In this document: positions 12,361 through 24,298 of the stretch, in pieces | Numbering within the stretch: the first letter of the stretch is position 1 | How the letters are laid out: every line of letters starts with the position of its first letter | Origin: Przewalskia tangutica | Lineage: Eukaryota > Streptophyta > Magnoliopsida > Solanales > Solanaceae | Assembly (NCBI GenBank): GCA_029844215.1 | Contig: CM056721.1 | Span: 60,925,815-60,989,814 of the forward strand | Length of the DNA stretch: 64,000 nt | Direction of reading: 5' to 3' | Translations under genes and position numbers: made by a program | The notes under the pieces: model-generated | The model's database searches: none | Seen by the model: only the letters and a program-made list of their open reading frames with translations | Told to the model about the DNA's origin: nothing

Positions 12361-12691
12361 GCACAAGCCAAGGCCAACCAATGGCCAAGATTGAGCCAAG
12401 TGCTACACAAGTGTAGGGCCAAGATATGCCCAAGTGCCCCCTAGTCCCTACTCCTTAAAACCCTCACAAATATCTACCACTTGACCTCCCAATTAGTCCC
12501 GTATGCGCCCACGCTGTATGAGAGGGTGCCAAGTGCGCCTCTCGTTGGTCCAAAATGTTCGTCTCTCGGAAAAATCCATAAAAATAAGAAAAGACATAGC
12601 CGAATTTTCCTTCGCAAGTTATGTAAAGCGTTTCGTCGAAAACGACTGCAAGGTGTTGTGCACAAATGCCATTCGGCCGAGCCACTAGGCG

Positions 12692-12709
12692 GGGTGACAC
12701 GTGTCACCC
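12692..12709. promoter_or_regulatory. Perfect palindrome with G-box in E2 U3
   Basis: GGGTGACACGTGTCACCC is an 18-bp perfect palindrome with CACGTG at its centre, the plant G-box core bound by bZIP and bHLH factors. It lies upstream of the TATA box in the element sense. Function is inferred. Confidence 0.6.
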
Positions 12710-13026
12710 TCCTATTGGCCCAAAATAAAACATCTTCCGAAAATATCCACAAATGCCAAAATCTCGAAAACCAAGTTGGCCCCACAAAACCGTAAATTTC
12801 TCGTGGGCCCACGTGACCATTTCAGAAAATAAAATTCCATAATTCTCTAATATTCCGAAGTCCGAATACCAAATGGGAAGCCAATTCCCATTAACGAACC
12901 TTTTTCCTTCACAAAAACCGGAAACTTTTCCGTGGAAAAATCGCCTCTTTCTTCCTTTCCAATCTTTCTGTCGTATTCTCGTACGTACGTCCTCGCATAC
13001 ATACCCAGGAACTACGGGGTATAACA

Positions 13027-13529
13027 TGTAGTTTGGTTATCATACATGTCTCCTGCTTTATAGACTATTATGATTTCATTTACGATTTTCTGATTTCACA
13101 TACTTGGTACTGTTATCGACTTGACCTCGCCCGGTGCGTTCATCTGCCGAGTAAAAGGTACATCGATCGTCGATCCGCTTATAGGATCACATTCCAGCGT
13201 GTTGGGAAGCTCCGTTCCTTCGGAGGCTTATCTTTTGGTATGTTACCACAGTGCAGAGATTCGTATACATTCGGGGTATGGCGGGGCCACTGTCCGTCAT
13301 ACTGTTGTAAATCTTAAGTGCAGCCTTTGTTGTGGGAAGGGTTTGTAAAAGGATAACTGCTCGTATTTATGTATATATGATGAAGGCAAATTGCTTTGGT
13401 TGGCCTGTTTATTTATCTTTTCTCTTAATTCATGTTCATGTTTTTATTTCCGCTGATTTTCTCTGATGTTGTATCACTAGGGTGCCCGGGGTAAGGCACC
13501 AGTCACGGGCCCGGGTTCGGGTCGTGACA
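13027..13529 (+). repeat. E3 LTR, 3' portion only (plus orientation)
   Basis: It matches the last ~500 bp of the plus-strand LTRs (compare 23584-24091). It has the leader-like CTTGGTACTGTTATCGACCT, ATGGCGGGGCC and the terminal GTCGTGACA at 13529. No PBS follows, so it is a 3' or solo LTR. E2 cut it at 13026/13027, and the remainder is left of the window. Confidence 0.9.
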
Positions 13530-13923
13530 CAACCAATGGCCAAGATTCATCCAAGTGTTAGGCAATTGTAGGGCTAAGATTAAGCCATGTGCACCTTATC
13601 CATCTACCACACCAACTTGCACAAAATATCCTACCTAACCCATTGCCCTCTTTTTCGTCCCTTTGCCGCCCCACTTCTTCCAATGTGAGGGTGACACATG
13701 TCACCCTCCCGTTGGTCCAAAATGTTTCGTCTTTCGGAAAAATCCGCAAAAATTATAAATGACATAGCCGGAATTTTCCCTTCGCAAGTTTAGTAAAACG
13801 TTTCGTCGAAAAAACGACTCCTTTTGGCACTTGTGTACAAATTTCGAAACTTGCCAAATCTTAAGGCTTAAATTTTCTACGTACGTCCTTAAGTACATAC
13901 CCTGGAAAATACGGGGTATAACA
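13530..13923 (-). repeat. E4 LTR, 5' portion in element sense (minus orientation)
   Basis: The last ~390 bp of a minus-oriented LTR, ending TACGGGGTATAACA at 13923. It includes a palindrome at 13687-13708 (arms GAGGGTGACA and TGTCACCCTC) and the module TTTCGTCTTTCGGAAAAATCC. E3 interrupts it on the left. It lies in the interior of E5, which resumes at 13924. Confidence 0.88.
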
Positions 13924-14260
13924 GAACAATCCTTACTAATTCACGTCATGAAAGCTACCACTTCCATCTCACACTACCCATGGACTTATCCCACAACACA
14001 TTTATACGCAAACCAAGTATTTCAACAAAGACTAACCGTAAAATCTTTTATTCCAGATGACCTTACATCTAAGGTCTCAACATGAAATATTCTAAGGTTT
14101 ACACTTTCCATGCCCCCATACATATCCTTTCAACTAACCATGCTTTCTAACTCATAACCAACATAACGCTATCCGTACATAGCACACAATAATAAGGTCA
14201 TCATATCATACATACAAATCTCTAGAGGGTTAAGGATATACCTGAATCTACCGCTCCACT
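13924..14260 (-). other. E5 post-gag non-coding region (partial)
   Basis: It aligns with the region after gag in E7 (25441-25734) and E8 (30640-30930): shared blocks around GACCTTAGATGTAAGG, AACCTTAGAAT and CTTAACCCTCTAGAG on the minus strand. No pol is visible where protease would be expected, so E5 is probably pol-less like E7 and E8. E4 cuts it at 13924. Confidence 0.75.
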
Positions 14261-15487
14261 CTAATCATAGGCCTGCCCTACAGGGCGCATAGCTGTAGAA
14301 GGCGATGAACACACGACATCGGTAGGTGAGTCATTCTGCGCATCCTTCCTATTAGGGATTTCTCGTCATATGGCCCGACGGCCGGGAAAAACAAGCACCG
14401 ATAAAAGACGACATTCCCGGGATGGCGTCGCCCATTGTGCACACCGAGGAAAACTCAACCCGATCGCTAGAACTCATGTATATCGTGAACGAAGCCACGG
14501 AGCACGACCAGCTCGAATACCGAACGCCACGAAGATTGTGAAGGACCACTGCTGGCGGAGGTACATAACTAGTCTGCTGCTGGGGCGGTCCGCCTCGAAA
14601 GTTACCAAAGGACCCTGCTGTTCTGGCCCTCTTCTGCTGATCTTGGTCATTTCGTCGACCTCTCCGTGCCTTACATCCTAGTGCATGAGCTTGCATGCGG
14701 GCAATGTCCATGCCCGGCTGAAGAGCTACACCCGTACAAGCCTCGCCAAGTAATCATCTAGCTCGTGACGTGGGTGTACTTTGTCCTCCATATCAGCTAC
14801 CACAGCGGGAACATACCGAGCTAATGAGTCGAACTCCACATTGTACTCTCTAACCGTCCGCCGTCCTGCCTCAACGTCAAAAATCTGTCGGCCCGAGCCC
14901 TCCTCATCTGTGGGGCAAGAAAGGTGCAAGAAAAACCCTTGAGAACTCGTCCCAAACGGCTGGAAGTGCATGTTCTCCCCGGGACAGCTCACGAATCAAA
15001 CGATCATTGCGGATGGCCGGTGATGCGAACCAATACCACCGACTACGCCTGCGAGACTCGATCACTCTCATGATCCGTCAGTAGCTGTCGGATAAACTCG
15101 AGGTCATCCTCGCTCTCGATCCATAGAACATCGGGCGGCTACAACTCGAGAAAATCCGTAGTCTCAAACCATGCGCTCGGGGTGAACTACGGTGCTCTTG
15201 GGCTGAAGGCTGCGTCAGCCTCTCTCATATCGCCACGACCACGCCGATGGCGCCATCTCCTTGAACCCCATCTCATCGTCTCCAGGCTGTGGGACTGGAG
15301 GCTCAGGTACTGTAGTCTCAGCAGCCACTGCTGCGGCTCTAAACTCTGCCGTGGCGTCGCCGCTTCGCCGTCGGAAGCACTATCTCAGGTAACGACTGGG
15401 CCTCTGCCCCGGTAACCCTCCGTGCTCTACTCACAGCTCCCTCGGCTGCCTTGCCCTTTTGGGCCCGGGTTGCCTTACGCGGAGGCA
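14261..15487 (-). pseudogene. E5 gag (broken)
   Basis: ATG at 15487 (minus strand) starts MPPRKATRAQKGKAAEG. The gag domain is clear at about 14990-14726, with REYNVEFDSLARYVPAVV and DLDDYL-like sequence. MDIARMQAHALG at 14711 begins the C-terminal third, followed by proline-rich SYVPPP. A worn knuckle (SGHMTRNP, final Cys lost) is near 14345. A stop at 14261-14263 ends the last frame. Frames shift near 15340, 15000 and 14720. Its product would be the capsid/nucleocapsid precursor. Confidence 0.85.
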
Positions 15488-15694
15488 TAACTAGTAAAGG
15501 AAATGAGTACGCCAGAGGGGTCCAACTTATCACACGGCTCTAAGGCACGATCTCAGAATGAGAAGAATGGAAACCAATCCTAAATGTCCTATAGCCTCCT
15601 GATTATAGATGTGGTGCACAACACACCGATAATCAAGACTCTACTAGACACGGATGCAGACACTTTCCGAGGATTAATCGCTCGATACCACTTT
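15488..15694 (-). other. E5 leader and PBS
   Basis: About 200-bp leader with the conserved GTGTTGTGCACCAC motif. PBS 15680-15690 reads TGGTATCGAGC on the minus strand, lacking one base of CAGAG. Confidence 0.88.
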
Positions 15695-16289
15695 TGTCAC
15701 GACCAACCGGGCGTGGTAGTGCCTTACCGGACACCCTAGTGATACAACATCGTGAGAAAAATCAGCGGAAATAAAACATGAACATGAAATAAGAGATATT
15801 ATAAATAAGCAGCCAACGAGCAGTTGCCTTACATGCATACATAAAAACGAGCGCTTATCCTTTTACAAACTCGCCACAACATGCTCTGCACCTCTAAGAA
15901 AGAAATGACAACTATGGCGGGACAGGGCCCCGCCATACCCCTGAATGTACAAGAACTTACAGACTCAGGGTAACATACCAAAAGATAAGCCTCCGAAGAA
16001 ACGGGGCTTCCCAACACGAACTTTGATCCTATGGCGAGGATCCACAACCGACGATGTACTTCCACTGCGGCGTGAACGCGGCCGAGGAGGTCGATAACAG
16101 TACCAAGTATGTGAAATCAGAAAAATCGTAAATGAAATCATAATAGTCTATATAAAGCAGGAGACATGTATGATAACCAAACTACAGTTCACAACATAAA
16201 AGCAGTCATGTCAAGCCAGGGACTCACGCCCTCAAGTCATCCCTCATGCCCGTGGAACTCCTTCCTCACTGCCGGCAGTCTAGGTATAC

Positions 16290-16622
16290 ATCGTGTGGAA
16301 TACGTGTCCCGGCCCATACCATGGGACTCGGTAAAGAATCATGTGGAATACGTGTCCCGGCCCATCCGTGGGACTCGGTAGAGAATCGGATGAAATCGTG
16401 TCGGCCCATCTCGTGGGACTCGGTGGATAACCAGATGGAATACGTGTCCCGGCCCATCTCGTGGGACTCGGTGAATAACCAAATGAAATACGTGTCCCGG
16501 CCCATCTAGTGGGACTCGGTGAATAATCAGATGGAATACGTGTCCCGGCCCATCTCGTTGGACTCGGTGAATAATCAGATGGAATACGTGTCCCAGCCCA
16601 TCTCGTGGGACTCGGTGAAGAA
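16290..16622. repeat. 48-bp tandem repeat in E5 LTR, 7 copies
   Basis: The motif TGTCCCGGCCCAT recurs at 16305, 16353, 16399 (degraded), 16445, 16493, 16541 and 16589. Units also share GTGGGACTCGGTGAATAA. Because 48 is a multiple of three, several frames stay open on both strands. These are not genes. I see no such array in the other LTRs of the window. Confidence 0.95.
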
Positions 16623-18651
16623 TCGTTCATAACAAATCAGCCGGCCCTCCATCGAGAGACGCGGGGGTATAGAAATATAACAAAGGCTATCACAACAAGC
16701 ATAGGCAAGTTTCACAACAACAAGCATAGGCAAGTTATACACAACTCAAGGTACTTTCATTTTATGTCAAAGTCCGGGTTTTAACCCTAAAGTACTACGT
16801 ACGTTAAATTCCTTTTAATGATCCATTTCTTTTACAAAGGTCACCCGATACCCGTAGTATAAAAATAGAGTGACTAACATTGTTAAGTAAACCAAAATGC
16901 TTTCCTTTGTAAAATCAAGTAACAACATTATTTTCCAAACATTCAAGTTTGCCTAATTTCAAATGCTCAAGTTTCTCATTTTCGAAAAGGTTTCGTAGTT
17001 CATAGTTTTAATCCTTTAAAACATAATTCTCCTTTAAACGATTTGAGAAACATATAGCTTATATGTGAGTAGGTTATTCTTGTTTATAATCAATCTTATT
17101 AAGCAGCCATGATCTAGGAAATGTAATATCATTTTGTCTCATCTTAGCTTCTATGCAGATGGAGGTTTCTACTGGTTTTAATAATACTTATTATTCAATA
17201 CATTTACCTTTATTAACGCTGCAGTGGTTTGTCGATACTCATTCTGATTTCCGAAATCAGTAAAACATTATTCCCTTTTAAAAACCAAGTACTCATTACT
17301 CACGAATGAGGTTTCACACAACATCCATATTAAGTCAAGTCTCTTATCTTTTAAGATTAAGTCTCTTAACTTCTAAAAATCAGTAAACCATTCTCTTTAT
17401 CTCTCTTAATACGTTATACCTAACTTCCCATAAAGCTAGTATAACTCTTATGTTTTCAAAACCAAGTATTACTCTTCTTTCAAAATGATTCTTTTGAAAT
17501 AATTCAATTTCTTTATTATCACACATCAAGTCAGTTATAAGTCAAATCAGTTACCTTTTAAAACCACAAAGAATTTTCTTATCTACATAAAGTTGTTATA
17601 ACCAACTTCCCATAAAGTCGTTATAACACTTTATGTTTTAAACCAATCAAATATATTTAACACATGTACGTCTACCGTACTACATAGTTATACACATATC
17701 ATGCTAGAACAGATAGGAAGAGGTTCACATACCTCGCGACGATTATCGACTAATAGCAAAGCGCCAGTACCTCAAACCGTCGGCTACTCCTTAAGCCAAG
17801 TAGATCACGCCATACGTAGTACTTCAACCTATAGAGGCCAGGCGCCTATTAACGTCTAGATCTCAACGTAGAATATTCTCTGAGAAAATTCGCGACACCT
17901 CCCCATGGCGCGTAAATCTCTCTCTATCGAGGCTACCAAGCCAACCAGGGAGGGTTTATACGTCTAACCGGACGTGTAAAATTGTACTTAACACTAATTC
18001 TATACAAGTCTAATGTAATACAGTCCTATGTAATTCTGATTCAGCTTCTCTTTCTTTAAATTGGGCTTAAGTCAAAAGACATTGCCGCAAAACTATGTTC
18101 GATTCTATATAGTATACTTCAACCATATATTCCTACAACATGTAATTTCCAATAACAACAGTGGGACAATATTATTACATCGATAATACAAAAATTATCC
18201 GATATAAAAGTCGATCTGAGCAAGGTTTAGCTCTACTCGGGTGCTCCACCGCTCCAAACAACCCTTAGAAGTTCTACACACTTCTACTAAGTACTCCAAC
18301 CAATTATGGAGATTTTTCCAAAGGGTTTAGTTTATTGTCTAAAGGAAGTATAATAGTATTTTCCGGGCTTCGTATAGAGGTAACTTTGGGAAGTACTATA
18401 AGGTGTATGGGCTAAAGTATTTGGGCATTATAACAATACTTGGAGAGTATTTCTATACCACAAAAGGGGGTATTATACGAAAACAACTAGGCTAGGGGGG
18501 GTACCCTCTCGCCAAGCCTCACTCGAGGGGAAGGCTCTCGGCCAAGGCTTCTCCAAAGGGGGCTTTGGGACGACACAACACTAAAGGGGGAGAGGGTTTT
18601 TAGACTTGGAGAATGATTTTAGGATGAAGAAATTCATCAACCAAGGGGGGG

Positions 18652-18659
18652 TATTTATA
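18652..18659 (-). promoter_or_regulatory. TATA box of E5 LTR
   Basis: TATAAATA on the minus strand, ~410 bp from the LTR start at 19064. Confidence 0.72.
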
Positions 18660-18829
18660 GGTCAAGAAATGGCCAACCAATGGCCAAGATTAATCCAAGT
18701 GTTAGGCAAGTGTAGGGCTAGGATTCCACCATGTGTACCTTATCCATCTACCACACCAACTTGCACAAAATATCCTACCAACTACAAGCCCCCCTTTTTC
18801 GTCCATTACCGCCCACTTCCTTCCAATGT

Positions 18830-18851
18830 GAGGGTGACACATGTCACCCTC
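18830..18851. promoter_or_regulatory. Inverted repeat in E5 U3
   Basis: Arms GAGGGTGACA and TGTCACCCTC with a 2-nt centre. The same element is at 13687-13708 in E4 and 25951-25972 in E8. It lies between the LTR start and the TATA box, so it is a candidate regulatory dyad. Confidence 0.6.
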
Positions 18852-19064
18852 CCGTTGGTCCAAAATGTTTCGTCTCTCGGAAAAATCCGCAAAAATAATA
18901 AATGACATAGCCGGAATTTTCCCTTCGCAAGTTTAGTAAAACGTTTCGTCGAAAAACGATTCTTTTCGGCACTTGTGTACAAATTCGCCACTTTGCCTAC
19001 TTTAAGGCTCCACTTTTTCTACGTACGTCCTCACGTACATACTTTGGAAATACGGGGTATAACA

Positions 19065-20200
19065 CATTCAAGGCTCAACAATGTAGTTAACAATAGGGGA
19101 TTACACGCCTAACAAGACGTGTAAAATTCTGCCACACAATTAATACCAAGCAATTCAATAACCAATGCCATTTCGGCCATAAAGTACAACAATACAAAGT
19201 CTTATCCATTTCCTTCCTCAATCCAAGTTGTTTAGTCTAACATGTTATATAGCCGCAATTGATTATAACAACTACAATCTTTAATTAGATAATATGCGAC
19301 GATTCTTACTATCGACCAAATTGTATTTCAATTTCAAATGGCTAACAAGGTCATTTCGGATTTTAGGCTTCCAATATTCATAACACTTATCAATCTTCAA
19401 TACATATACCTCATGATTGTTAAAATGTATAACTACTACAATATGTAATCTTATAACACTAAGAGAACAAGATGTTTACCTTGACAAGCCTTAATCCAAC
19501 TTCAAGATCCGAAGTCGCTCCCTAGCAACTTAGTGCCCCTCCTTGACACTCCAATCCGCCACTTGAAGCCCTTAGAAGTTCACAAACAACTTTCCTTCAA
19601 TTTCCAATCCAAACCTATGAAAGCGACTTAGGTTTTCACCTTGCGACTAATGCAAAAATGACACTTTTCCGGGATCTTTCTATTGAGATACCCTTACAAT
19701 ACCCTTAGAAACCCTGGTTTAAAGTATGGAGATTATTGAACAACAAACGAATTTTTTTGTCTTGCTAATAGACCATAACCCGAGAGCTCCTCAATGAGTC
19801 TTCAAAGTTTTTCAATTTTTTCTAAGTGTAGAAAGCCTCTTCTTGCTACTAGTGTTATTATATAACAACATGGAGGGTCAAGATTAGAACAAATAGGTGG
19901 CTTGGATGCATTTCATTAAAAGATCAAGCCAAGTGGGCTCTTTGACCTAGTCAATAAACTCAAGCTCTTAGCTTGCAAGACTTGGTCATCTTTACATTGG
20001 TCAAATGACCTTTCAATCCTTGGTCCATTCGACCATTACCATCCAAGGGGGTGACACATGTCATCCTCCCATTCGTCGCAATATTTCATTTTCCGACATT
20101 TCCATAATTCCGATAAATTTTTACTAGTCTCAAATCTTAACATTTTTTTAGTTCTTACGTACGTTCTTATAAACATGCCCTGGAATTACGGGGTGTAACA
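19065..20200 (-). repeat. E6 3' LTR, partial (minus orientation, TGTTACACC type)
   Basis: It matches the reverse complement of the E7 LTR around 21840-21960, but with many differences, so it is an older relative. It ends GGGTGTAACA at 20200 and is followed by the PPT. E5 removed its continuity on the left. No gene lies in it. Confidence 0.88.
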
Positions 20201-20237
20201 TTCTTCCCCCTTTAGAAACATTCGTCCCCGAATGTTC
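20201..20237 (-). other. E6 PPT and hairpin
   Basis: A purine run (minus strand) AAAGGGGGAAGAA at 20201-20214 next to the LTR, preceded in the element sense by AACATTCG / CGAATGTT arms (20215-20237). Confidence 0.85.
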
Positions 20238-20343
20238 TTTCAGAGTCAATCTTATAAATAGCGACATAGTCTCCTTTTACAACCCCTATATACCAATAAT
20301 GCCCCACGTGGCCACATAATAGCACTTAAGCAAAATACTTCAA

Positions 20344-20801
20344 TTAAAACTTGACAAGTAAGGGAAATGAATTACCTGAAGGTGTAGAGAATAAATGAGG
20401 ATACTTCCTCAATATGTCCTCCTCCGCTTCCCAAGTCATCTCCTCCCTATTAACATTCCGCCACAAGACTTTGACGGAAGCCACATCCTTGGTCCGCAGT
20501 CGCCTGACCTGGCGATCGAGTATCGCTATGGGACTCTCCTCATACGATAACCCCTCTGTCACCTAGACCTCGCTAGCTGAGAAAACTCTCGATGGATCTC
20601 CGATACACTTCCGTAACATAGAAACATGGAAGACCGGATGTACCACCTCTAAATCTGATGGCAGATCCAAGTCATAGGCAACCTTGCCTACTCTACGGAT
20701 GATCTGGTAGGGCCCAATGTACCTTGGGCTAAGTTTCCCCTTCTTTCCGAACCTCATCACACCTTTCATGGGTGATACCTTCAAGAAGACCCAATCGTCT
20801 A
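20344..20801 (-). pseudogene. E6 pol: integrase C-terminus and chromodomain-like end
   Basis: Minus strand: WVFLKVSPMKGVMRFG and KLSPRYIGP (the integrase C-terminal GPY/F-type module) from 20800 to 20680, then VHPVFHVSMLRK. An in-frame TAG at 20563-20565 is followed by ILDRQVRRLR, VLWRN and TWEAEEDILRKYPHLF (about 20500-20390), the chromodomain-like tail. The TAG is explained by one C-to-T change from CAG. This is the 3' half of a pol gene whose 5' half is at 47924-48954; E7 separates them. Confidence 0.92.
20797..20801 (+). repeat. Target-site duplication of E7, left copy (GTCTA)
   Basis: GTCTA directly before the E7 LTR start TGTTACACC at 20802. An identical copy follows the E7 right end at 47924-47928. 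A 5-bp duplication is the normal signature of Ty3/gypsy integration. Confidence 0.95.
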
Positions 20802-23800
20802 TGTTACACCCCGTAAATTCAAGAAGATAAGATAAGAACATACCAAGGAATATAATATTTGAAAGTTGAAAGATAAGTTGACAAACATGTGTTGGACGAA
20901 TTTTGAGTCTACCTTGGAGTGTTGCACCCCAGTTGTTAAGAATTGATAGGTGTTTAAAAAGCCTAGTGTGTAGTTCATTAAATCTAGTTCCCAACGCAAC
21001 AAACCGCTCGTCGATAGGACATCGGGGTCGAAAGTTATGAAAGTTACAAGTTCGCGATCGCAAAGCGATGGTTTGATTCGAAGTCCTGCCATGGCTGAGA
21101 AGCGCTGGCGCGCGGTTGTCTTGAGGTTCGCTGAGGTTGCAGCGCCGCGGCGCCGGAATGCAGGGAATTTCTCGGAAGTGGAAGCGCCGCGGCACCAAGG
21201 CGGGATTTTTCTACGGTAAAGGGCGAAAAATAGGGGATATTTTGATAAAAGCCTATGGGAGGGTGACAAGTGTCCCTCCCATCCTTTTGACCAGAAAATG
21301 GTCCTATTTTAGGGCCAAGTCTTGGAAGACTTGGCCATTTCATCTTAGAAACCTCCCATGAACTCCTCCCTCTTTTCTCTCTAGATTTTTGAAGAAAACC
21401 TAGCCTAGGAAAAAAATTGTTGGAGTGGCGGCGAGAAGGCAAAGTGTTGGTAAGCTTGTAGAGGGTTCGTGTGGGTAATTTTAAAGTGAAGAAGATTTCG
21501 TAAAGAGGGCTTCTTGAGGTAAAATCTCCACCTTCGTGTGTTATTGAAGATTTCAAGTTATAGTAGTTAAGAAATGAGCCTGAGGCTATTATATTTAAGT
21601 TTGAATAGATTTGGATCTTGTTGTCTTGTTGAAAACCGAAAATGGGCATGTTAGCCACTCATGTTGTAATCAATTTGGTCGTTACCTAAAGTCGTCCATG
21701 TTATCTACTAGAGGATGGTAGTAGCTTTAATCGATTTCGGCTTGATTACCTGTCATACTAAATAACTTGGATTGAAAAGAAATTGGAAAGGATTTAGGAT
21801 TGGTTATATGGTTGGCCAAGAATGGCATGGAAATTATTGGATTATCTTGTATTATTGTGGGGCGGAATTTTACACGTATTGTTAGGCGTGTAATCCTCTA
21901 TTAACTACTTTGTTGAGCCTTAAACGTGGCGTGGTTGGTTACTGAATTCGGCCTTGAAAAAGGTGGCATAGTAAGTAGAAACAAAGGAAGTGTTGTCCAA
22001 ATTTCCGTAGAATGTAGGGACTTTGCACTTAGTTTATTCTACGTTCGAAGCTAGAGATTGATAGACGTTTTATGACCCTTATAGGATTGAAGTACTACGA
22101 GTAGCATATTCTACTTAAGGGGGATAGTACTGTGGAGCATTTTGCTAACTGTCGATAATCGTCGCGAGGTATGTGATTCTTCCTATCCTCTTGAGCATGA
22201 CTATTTGTGAAATATATAGTGCGGTAGACGCACGTGTGTTAAAGGAATTTGATTTCCCTTTTGTGCCTTGACTTGATATGAAGTGTAAAGGGCTTCATTG
22301 TGTGGGAAAAGTAGTAAAATCTTATTCGTTAGTAATGGGTACTAGGGTGTTAAAGAATAAGCCCTCTTGGTCTCATAAATGTTTATAGTTGTAATTGGTT
22401 GGTTTAAAACATAAAGTGTTATAACGGCTTTATGGGAAGTTTGTTATAACAACTTTATGTAGGTAAAGAAATGGTTTGTGGCTTTTTAAAAGATAAGAGA
22501 CTTGACTTATAAATGACTTGGTTGGTGTTAAAAGTTGTGAAACTGCATTTTTGAGAAATGGGTAATTGTGTTTTAAAAGGAATAAGTCATATTAATTTCG
22601 GAAAGGAGAATAAGTATCGAACAAACCACTGCAGCGTTAATAAAGGAAAATGTATTGACTAATTAATTATTATTAAAACCAGTAGAAACCTCCATCTGCA
22701 TAGAAGCTAAGATAAGACAAAATTGTATTACATTTTCTAGATCATGGCTGCTTTAATAAGAACATTATAACAAGTTTTGATTTTCCTAAATTCCAAAGTA
22801 AGAAGCTTGAATTATAAAAGAGATAGACTTGAGAATTTGAAGTGTTTTCGTTTAAAAAGGAAGTCATGGTTTGTCTTAAGTTGGTTTAAAAAGAAGGCAT
22901 GGTATTGTCGTGGTTTATTCGAAAAGAAGGTATGGAAATTGTTTTGGTTTTCTTAAAAAGATAGTTACTCTATTTTGATACTACGGGTATCGTGTGACTT
23001 CGGTGAAAGAAATGGATCTTTTTAAAGAGTTAAAGTACGTACTACCTTGGGGTTAACACCCAGATTCGTTGTAATAAAATGAAAGACTATGAGTACGTTG
23101 AACTTGCCTATGCTTGTTGTGATAGCCTTTGTTGTGCAAGTGTTTGATTTTGTGCTACCGAGCCTCTCGATGGAGGGCCGGCTATCTGGTTGATTGATGG
23201 ACATACTGACACGTTGGGTGGCCCACGAGTATGTTTCCACTATATCGATCCTCTTGGGACATACTGACACGTTGGGTGGCCCACGGGTATGCTTCCATTA
23301 GGAGTGTTATCTGGTGATTTGTTTGGGACATACTGACACGTTGGGTGGCCCACGGGTATGCTTCCACGGTGATTATTATCTTGTTATCTCCTTTGGGCAT
23401 ACCGACACGTTGGATGGTCCACGGGTATGGGCCCACTAGGACGGTTCCAGGGCCATGCTTATACCGAGGTGAGATGCGGGGGCATGCGGCCATTGTGCGG
23501 GTTAAATTCCCGGGTTGTACTTGAGTGATGATTTTACGGGCATGAGTCCCTGACTTGACATGACTGCTATATCTATTGTGAACTGTAGTTTGGTTGTCAT
23601 ACATGTCTCCTGTTTTATATATTTATTATGATTTCATTCTGATATTTTTGATTTCACATACTTGGTACTGTTATCGACCTCCTTGAGGCTGCATTCATCT
23701 GCGAGGTTGAGGTTCATAGCTTGCTGATCCGCACTCTTAGGATCGCTGTTCAGTTCTCGGAAAGCTCCATATCTCCGGAAGCTTGTCATGTGGTACGGTT

Positions 23801-24091
23801 CCCTGAAGTAGTAGACTTTTGTACATTCAGGGGCATGGCGGGGCCCTGTCCCGTCATTATTGTTATAAAATTCTTAGAGGTCTGTAGCACTGTTGTGGGC
23901 AGGGTTTGTAAAGGATGTAACTGTTCAAGTTTCATTTATGTTCAGAAAGGTAACCGTTTTTGGGTTAGCCTGTTTTCTTATTTCACTGTTTACCTTGTTT
24001 GAGTTTTATTTCCGCTGATTTTCTCTGATGTTGTATCACTAGGGTGCCCGGGGTAAGGCACCAGTCGCGGGCCCGAGGTCGGGTCGTGACA
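20802..24091 (+). repeat. E7 5' LTR, 3290 bp (TGTTACACC type)
   Basis: From TGTTACACCCCG to GTCGTGACA. Its first 850 bp differ from the other LTRs and have no clear TATA box. A GC-rich segment lies at 21100-21200 and a GGGTGACAAGTGTCCC half-palindrome at 21260-21278. The remainder resembles the others: CATAAAG module 22410-22459, AATAAA block 22620-22745, tandem repeat 23198-23440. No host gene lies in it. Confidence 0.95.
23198..23440. repeat. ~62-70-bp tandem repeat in E7 5' LTR, 4 copies
   Basis: Units start GGGACATACTGACACGTTGG or close variants at about 23198, 23256, 23325 and 23395, each followed by GTGGCCCACGGGTATG. The twin array is at 47022-47264. It keeps an antisense frame open with repeated AYPWATQRV, which I do not regard as a gene. 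Confidence 0.92.
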
Positions 24092-24298
24092 AAAGTGGTA
24101 TCAAAGCAGTTAATCCTCGGAAAGTGTCTACATACCGTATCTAGTAGAGTCTTGATTATCGGTGTGTTGTGCACCACATCTATAATCAGAAGGCTATAAG
24201 ATATTTAGGATTGGTTTCCATTCTTCTCACTCTGAGATCGTGCCTTAGAGTTGTGTTATAAGTTGGACTCCCTCTGACGTATTCTTTGTATACCAGTG
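24092..24298 (+). other. E7 leader with PBS
   Basis: PBS 24096-24107 (TGGTATCAAAGC) differs at one base from the initiator tRNA-Met complement TGGTATCAGAGC. The leader carries the conserved GGTGTGTTGTGCACCAC. Confidence 0.9.

Larger units (their letters stand above)
9512..13026 (-). repeat. E2 5' LTR (minus orientation), 3515 bp
   Basis: It starts TGTCACGAC after the PBS and ends TATAACA at 13026. Landmarks: the conserved AATAAA block (about 10970-11125), the CATAAAG module (11338-11390), a TATA box at 12353-12360, and an 18-bp perfect palindrome at 12692-12709. Directly beyond it the plus-oriented E3 LTR resumes (flank TGTAG), so E2 is inserted in E3. Confidence 0.93.
15695..19064 (-). repeat. 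E5 5' LTR (minus orientation), 3370 bp
   Basis: From TGTCACGAC to TATAACA. It contains a 48-bp tandem array (16290-16622), two copies of a TAGGCAAGTT-containing 25-bp unit (16696-16740), the AATAAA block (17100-17250), the CATAAAG module (17586-17636), a TATA box (18652-18659) and a palindrome (18830-18851). It is inserted in the E6 LTR, which resumes at 19065 (flank CATTC). Confidence 0.93.

Noticed and set aside
16246..16630. Open frames on both strands with 16-residue repeats
   Set aside because: A 48-bp tandem array keeps several frames open at once. It is non-coding LTR sequence.
20563..21198. 211-codon minus frame containing integrase sequence
   Set aside because: Only the part up to 20801 is E6 pol. 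The rest is E7 LTR read in an accidental open frame across the insertion junction.
23182..23604. 140-codon antisense frame with repeated AYPWATQRV, also at 47005-47427
   Set aside because: Created by the tandem repeat in the E7 LTR. It is present twice only because LTRs are twins. No start context or homology supports a gene.
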